Source of the DNA: JBBQRS01 sp038214535
GTDB lineage: Bacteria > Chloroflexota > Anaerolineae > CG2-30-64-16
Direction of reading: 5' to 3'
Assembly: GCA_038214535.1 (NCBI GenBank)
Contig: JBBQRS010000099.1
Location: 1-17,622, forward strand
Length of the DNA stretch: 17,622 bases
A program made the position numbers and the translations under genes. Below, one piece after another: positions 15,435 to 17,622 of this stretch. Each line of letters opens with the position of its first letter. Position 1 is the stretch's first letter. The notes beneath the pieces were generated by a model. That model had not been told where the DNA came from. It was given only the letters and a program-made list of their open reading frames with translations, and ran no database searches.

Positions 15435-16829
15435 TCAGTACTTGATGATCCGTGGCAGGGTCTTGGCTTCTTCAATCCAGCGTTCGAGTTGTGACTCGAC
15501 CGGAACCTGACGCACCATCTGCTGCACAGCGTTGACCTCGAGCATCTTCACCTCGAGGTTCGCCGCGTTGCGTCGCGCCAACTCGACGATAGTATCTACA
15601 CCGGCGGCTTCGAGCAGTTGCGCGAACTCCTCGCCCACGCCGCGCATGCGATACAGGTCAACGTGGTTGATCCAGGTCAGGATAACTCGTTCGTCAATGC
15701 CGGTTTGTGTCGAGATTTCCTGCCGGCCCTTGCGCGTCGCGCCGCGCAGTAACAGATCCTCAGTCGTGCGGATGCCGATTTCGTTCAGTTTCTCGGCGTC
15801 CGTCTCGGTGATAGCGCTGACGTAAGCCACAGGCAGCCCCATTTTGGCGGGTTTACGTTTGCGCCGGGTCGGAGCCTTCTCTTCTTTGGCTTTCAGAGCC
15901 GACAGCTCGGCAGAGACGCGGGCCGCGTCCTGTGCGCCGGGCAAACGCATCTCGGCCGTGGTCTCGGCCAACGGTTCATCCGGTGCGTCGGCTTCGGCTT
16001 TCAGCGCGGCGACTGATGCCTCCAGTTCACTCAAGTCGCCGGCCCTTTCAGCATCCGCGTCTGTGGCGACGACCGCTGCCGTCACAGCAGCCGCAGCGGC
16101 GGCCTTCTTCGCGGCGGCCTTCCTGGGCTTCTTCGCCGGCGGGGTCACAACTTCCGGCGCGGTGGTTTCCACCTCAATCGGCAATTCTTCTTCAACGATC
16201 TCGATCGTGGCAACCCGGGCCGACGCATCGGTCGGAATCACGGGCACGCCCACGACGGTGGTGTCGCCGACTTCGACCGTTGCGGTTTCGTCGTCAATCT
16301 CAATCACTTCAACCACTTCGACCACTTCATCGGCTCCGGCCATGCGTGGATCCCACGTCTCCACGGCGTCGCCCACCACTTCGACCGGTTCACCCACCGC
16401 GACAATCGTCTCGGAGGCTTTTTCGACTACCGGCGCGGCCGCAATGGCCTCGACGGCATCCGTGGCAACAGCGCCCGTCGCGACGCCCGCTGCGGCGGCC
16501 AACTCGGCCGGAGACTCGATGCTGACCACACTGGCAGGTAATGTCTCAGAAACAACCGGCTTCTGGATCACCACTTTGGTCGTGGACAGGTTGCGTGAGA
16601 TATCTACCAGCAGGAGCAGGACTGCGCCCAGCAGGAACAGCCCGAATCCCGTTGAGCAGGAGAGGGCAATGACCGGCAGGGTGAACCAGCCTTGCCAGCC
16701 TTCGCTCCAACCAGAGCCAAACCCCCGGCTGCCAAAGACCAGGGCGCTGAGCACACCGCCGACCATGATGATCACGGCGAGAACCAGCAACAGGATTGCA
16801 ACGACGCGGGCCAATGAATGCTTGCTCAT
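15435..16829 (-). CDS. membrane-anchored protein with acidic/alanine-rich linker and C-terminal DUF4332 (helix-hairpin-helix) domain
   Basis: This 464-residue protein has two N-terminal transmembrane helices (about 8-32 and 51-77) separated by a short Gly/Trp-rich loop. A long low-complexity stretch follows (about 90-330), rich in Ala, Val, Glu and Asp, with two basic patches: KKPRKAAAKKAAAAAA (232-247) and TRRKRKPAK (321-329). Residues about 333-464 match DUF4332, a repeated helix-hairpin-helix-like fold (KLNEIGIRTTEDLLLRGATR, then RMRGVGEEFAQLLEAAGV). The basic patches resemble histone H1-type or AT-hook tails, and HhH folds often bind DNA, so tethering of DNA to the membrane is possible but unproven. 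The ATG at 16829 has AAGGTGG 6 nt upstream. A terminator follows the gene. Function unknown. Confidence 0.88.
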   Translation of the reverse strand: MSKHSLARVVAILLLVLAVIIMVGGVLSALVFGSRGFGSGWSEGWQGWFTLPVIALSCSTGFGLFLLGAVLLLLVDISRNLSTTKVVIQKPVVSETLPASVVSIESPAELAAAAGVATGAVATDAVEAIAAAPVVEKASETIVAVGEPVEVVGDAVETWDPRMAGADEVVEVVEVIEIDDETATVEVGDTTVVGVPVIPTDASARVATIEIVEEELPIEVETTAPEVVTPPAKKPRKAAAKKAAAAAAVTAAVVATDADAERAGDLSELEASVAALKAEADAPDEPLAETTAEMRLPGAQDAARVSAELSALKAKEEKAPTRRKRKPAKMGLPVAYVSAITETDAEKLNEIGIRTTEDLLLRGATRKGRQEISTQTGIDERVILTWINHVDLYRMRGVGEEFAQLLEAAGVDTIVELARRNAANLEVKMLEVNAVQQMVRQVPVESQLERWIEEAKTLPRIIKY

Positions 16830-16956
16830 AAAATACCACCTTTCTGAGAGAAACTACCGTGCGACTTCCTTGTTTGGCGGATCATTGTGGGTCAGAGCAA
16901 CGACCGATGGAACAACCACCTTGCCGGTCAGAATGGGGCAAGGCTCCAACATCACT

Positions 16957-16976
16957 ATTGTAGCACATTGTAGCAC
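16957..16976 (-). promoter_or_regulatory. tandem 10-bp repeat carrying two extended -10 elements
   Basis: The 10-bp unit ATTGTAGCAC occurs twice in direct succession. On the minus strand each gives TGC-TACAAT, an extended -10, so there may be two staggered starts for the DUF4332 gene (leader about 120 nt). No good -35 is present. Alternatively the repeat is a regulator site. The rest of 16830-16956 shows no gene. Confidence 0.45.
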
Positions 16977-17031
16977 AATTCGCGTCATCATGCACGACAA
17001 ATTTTCGACGCGTTTCGGTATTCTCAGAATA

Positions 17032-17040
17032 TGCTATACT
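17032..17040 (+). promoter_or_regulatory. candidate extended -10 promoter of moeA
   Basis: TGC-TATACT (17032-17040) is an extended -10 with one mismatch; a weak TTTCGG lies 16 nt upstream as a -35. The start near 17047 would give a leader of about 60 nt. Confidence 0.5.
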
Positions 17041-17107
17041 ACGCCTGCACGATCATGCGCGATGATGCGCCGCAATTCACATTTGTCCGATTTCAGGATC
17101 AAACTCG

Positions 17108-17622
17108 ATGGCCGAACACAGTCACTCCCCCTATCTGGAAGACATTCCGCTGGCGGAAGCCCTGGCGCGTTGGTGGGCGGCCCTGGCCGCTGCCGGCCTT
17201 GCCGACCCTCTGCCCGGTGAACTGGTCAGTCTGGAGACGGCGGCGGGCCGCGTGACAGCGGAACCCGTATGGGCCACCATTTCTTCCCCACATTACCATG
17301 CCGCTGCGATGGACGGTTACGCGGTGCGCGCCGAAGAGACGCTCGGCGCAACCGAAACGCGCCCGGTCATGCTGGACGTGGGGCGGTCGGCGTTCTGCGT
17401 GGACACCGGCGACCCCCTGCCGCCGAGGACGAACGCGGTCATCATGGTGGAAGATGTACAACGCCTCGCCGCGGGCGACGGACAGGCCATCGAGGTGCTG
17501 GCGTCCATTGCCCCCTGGCAGCACGTCCGCCCGATGGGGGAAGACATGGTGGCGACCGAGTTGGTGCTGGCCGCCAACCATCGGTTGCGCCCGCAGGATA
17601 TCGGCGCGGCGGCAGGGTCGGG
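17108..17622 (+). CDS. moeA: molybdopterin molybdenumtransferase MoeA, N-terminal part (runs off the window)
   Basis: The first 171 residues are present and the frame is still open at the window edge. MoeA inserts molybdate into adenylylated molybdopterin, the last step of molybdenum cofactor synthesis. Family signatures are SSPHYHAAAMDGYAV (59-73), DTGDPLPPRTNAVIMVED (99-116) and VRPMGEDM (140-147), then LRPQDIGAAAG. The opening YLEDIPLAEALARWW and the SSPHYHA spelling resemble the longer MoeA form that carries a C-terminal periplasmic-binding-like domain; that domain would lie outside the window. The ATG at 17108 has AGGA about 9 nt upstream. It diverges from the DUF4332 gene. Confidence 0.93.
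   Translation, partial: MAEHSHSPYLEDIPLAEALARWWAALAAAGLADPLPGELVSLETAAGRVTAEPVWATISSPHYHAAAMDGYAVRAEETLGATETRPVMLDVGRSAFCVDTGDPLPPRTNAVIMVEDVQRLAAGDGQAIEVLASIAPWQHVRPMGEDMVATELVLAANHRLRPQDIGAAAGS

Noticed and set aside
15844..17220. 458-codon Ser/Thr/Ala-rich open frame on the plus strand
   Set aside because: Antisense image of the Ala/Val/Glu low-complexity linker of the DUF4332 protein; it also crosses the moeA start and its promoter.

Overview
The window reads as ordinary chromosomal DNA of a fairly GC-rich bacterium, most likely a member of the Chloroflexota. The strongest pointers are a secreted 1430-residue protein whose domains are joined by a long Thr/Pro/Arg linker of TATRTPTRT type, a style frequent in that phylum, plus a membrane-anchored DUF4332 protein and a MoeA N-terminus of the type usually fused to a periplasmic-binding-like domain. 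This placement is an inference from protein style, not a phylogenetic result.

Layout. Positions 106-1950 (-) encode the ribosome-associated GTPase TypA/BipA. Upstream of it on the same strand is a VapBC-type toxin-antitoxin pair (2078-2781, -), and diverging from that is the ABC-F translation factor EttA (2949-4628, +). Two ribosome-binding regulators therefore flank a module whose toxin family usually cuts RNA. A strong bidirectional terminator (4679-4714) separates ettA from the convergent giant secreted protein (4741-9033, -: PQQ-type propeller, helical toroid-like domain, T/P linker, CBM9-like domain, DNRLRE-like domain). Next is a NudC-type NUDIX hydrolase (9269-10159, -) with a near-consensus promoter, a perfect operator-like palindrome and an apparently leaderless start.

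Positions about 10195-11273 form a visibly more AT-rich island. It holds a small zinc-ribbon protein gene (10505-10852, +) with its own promoter, an open reading frame immediately after it in another frame with no start codon (10831-11121, probably the broken 3' part of the same gene), and a 47-nt perfect palindrome (11153-11199). Beyond the island lie an AlbA_2/GHKL-ATPase/winged-helix protein (11274-12647, -) directly downstream of gyrA (12676-15273, -), an intrinsic terminator (15367-15402), a two-TM DUF4332 protein (15435-16829, -), and a divergent moeA that runs off the right edge (17108 onward, +).

No rRNA, tRNA, CRISPR array, transposase or phage gene was recognised. I see no large undescribed multi-gene system. 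The most unusual signals are: (i) an intrinsic terminator hairpin inside the typA leader, (ii) the leaderless, palindrome-controlled nudC promoter, (iii) the split zinc-ribbon gene, (iv) the 47-nt palindrome with nested half-palindromes, and (v) the architecture of the secreted propeller/toroid protein.
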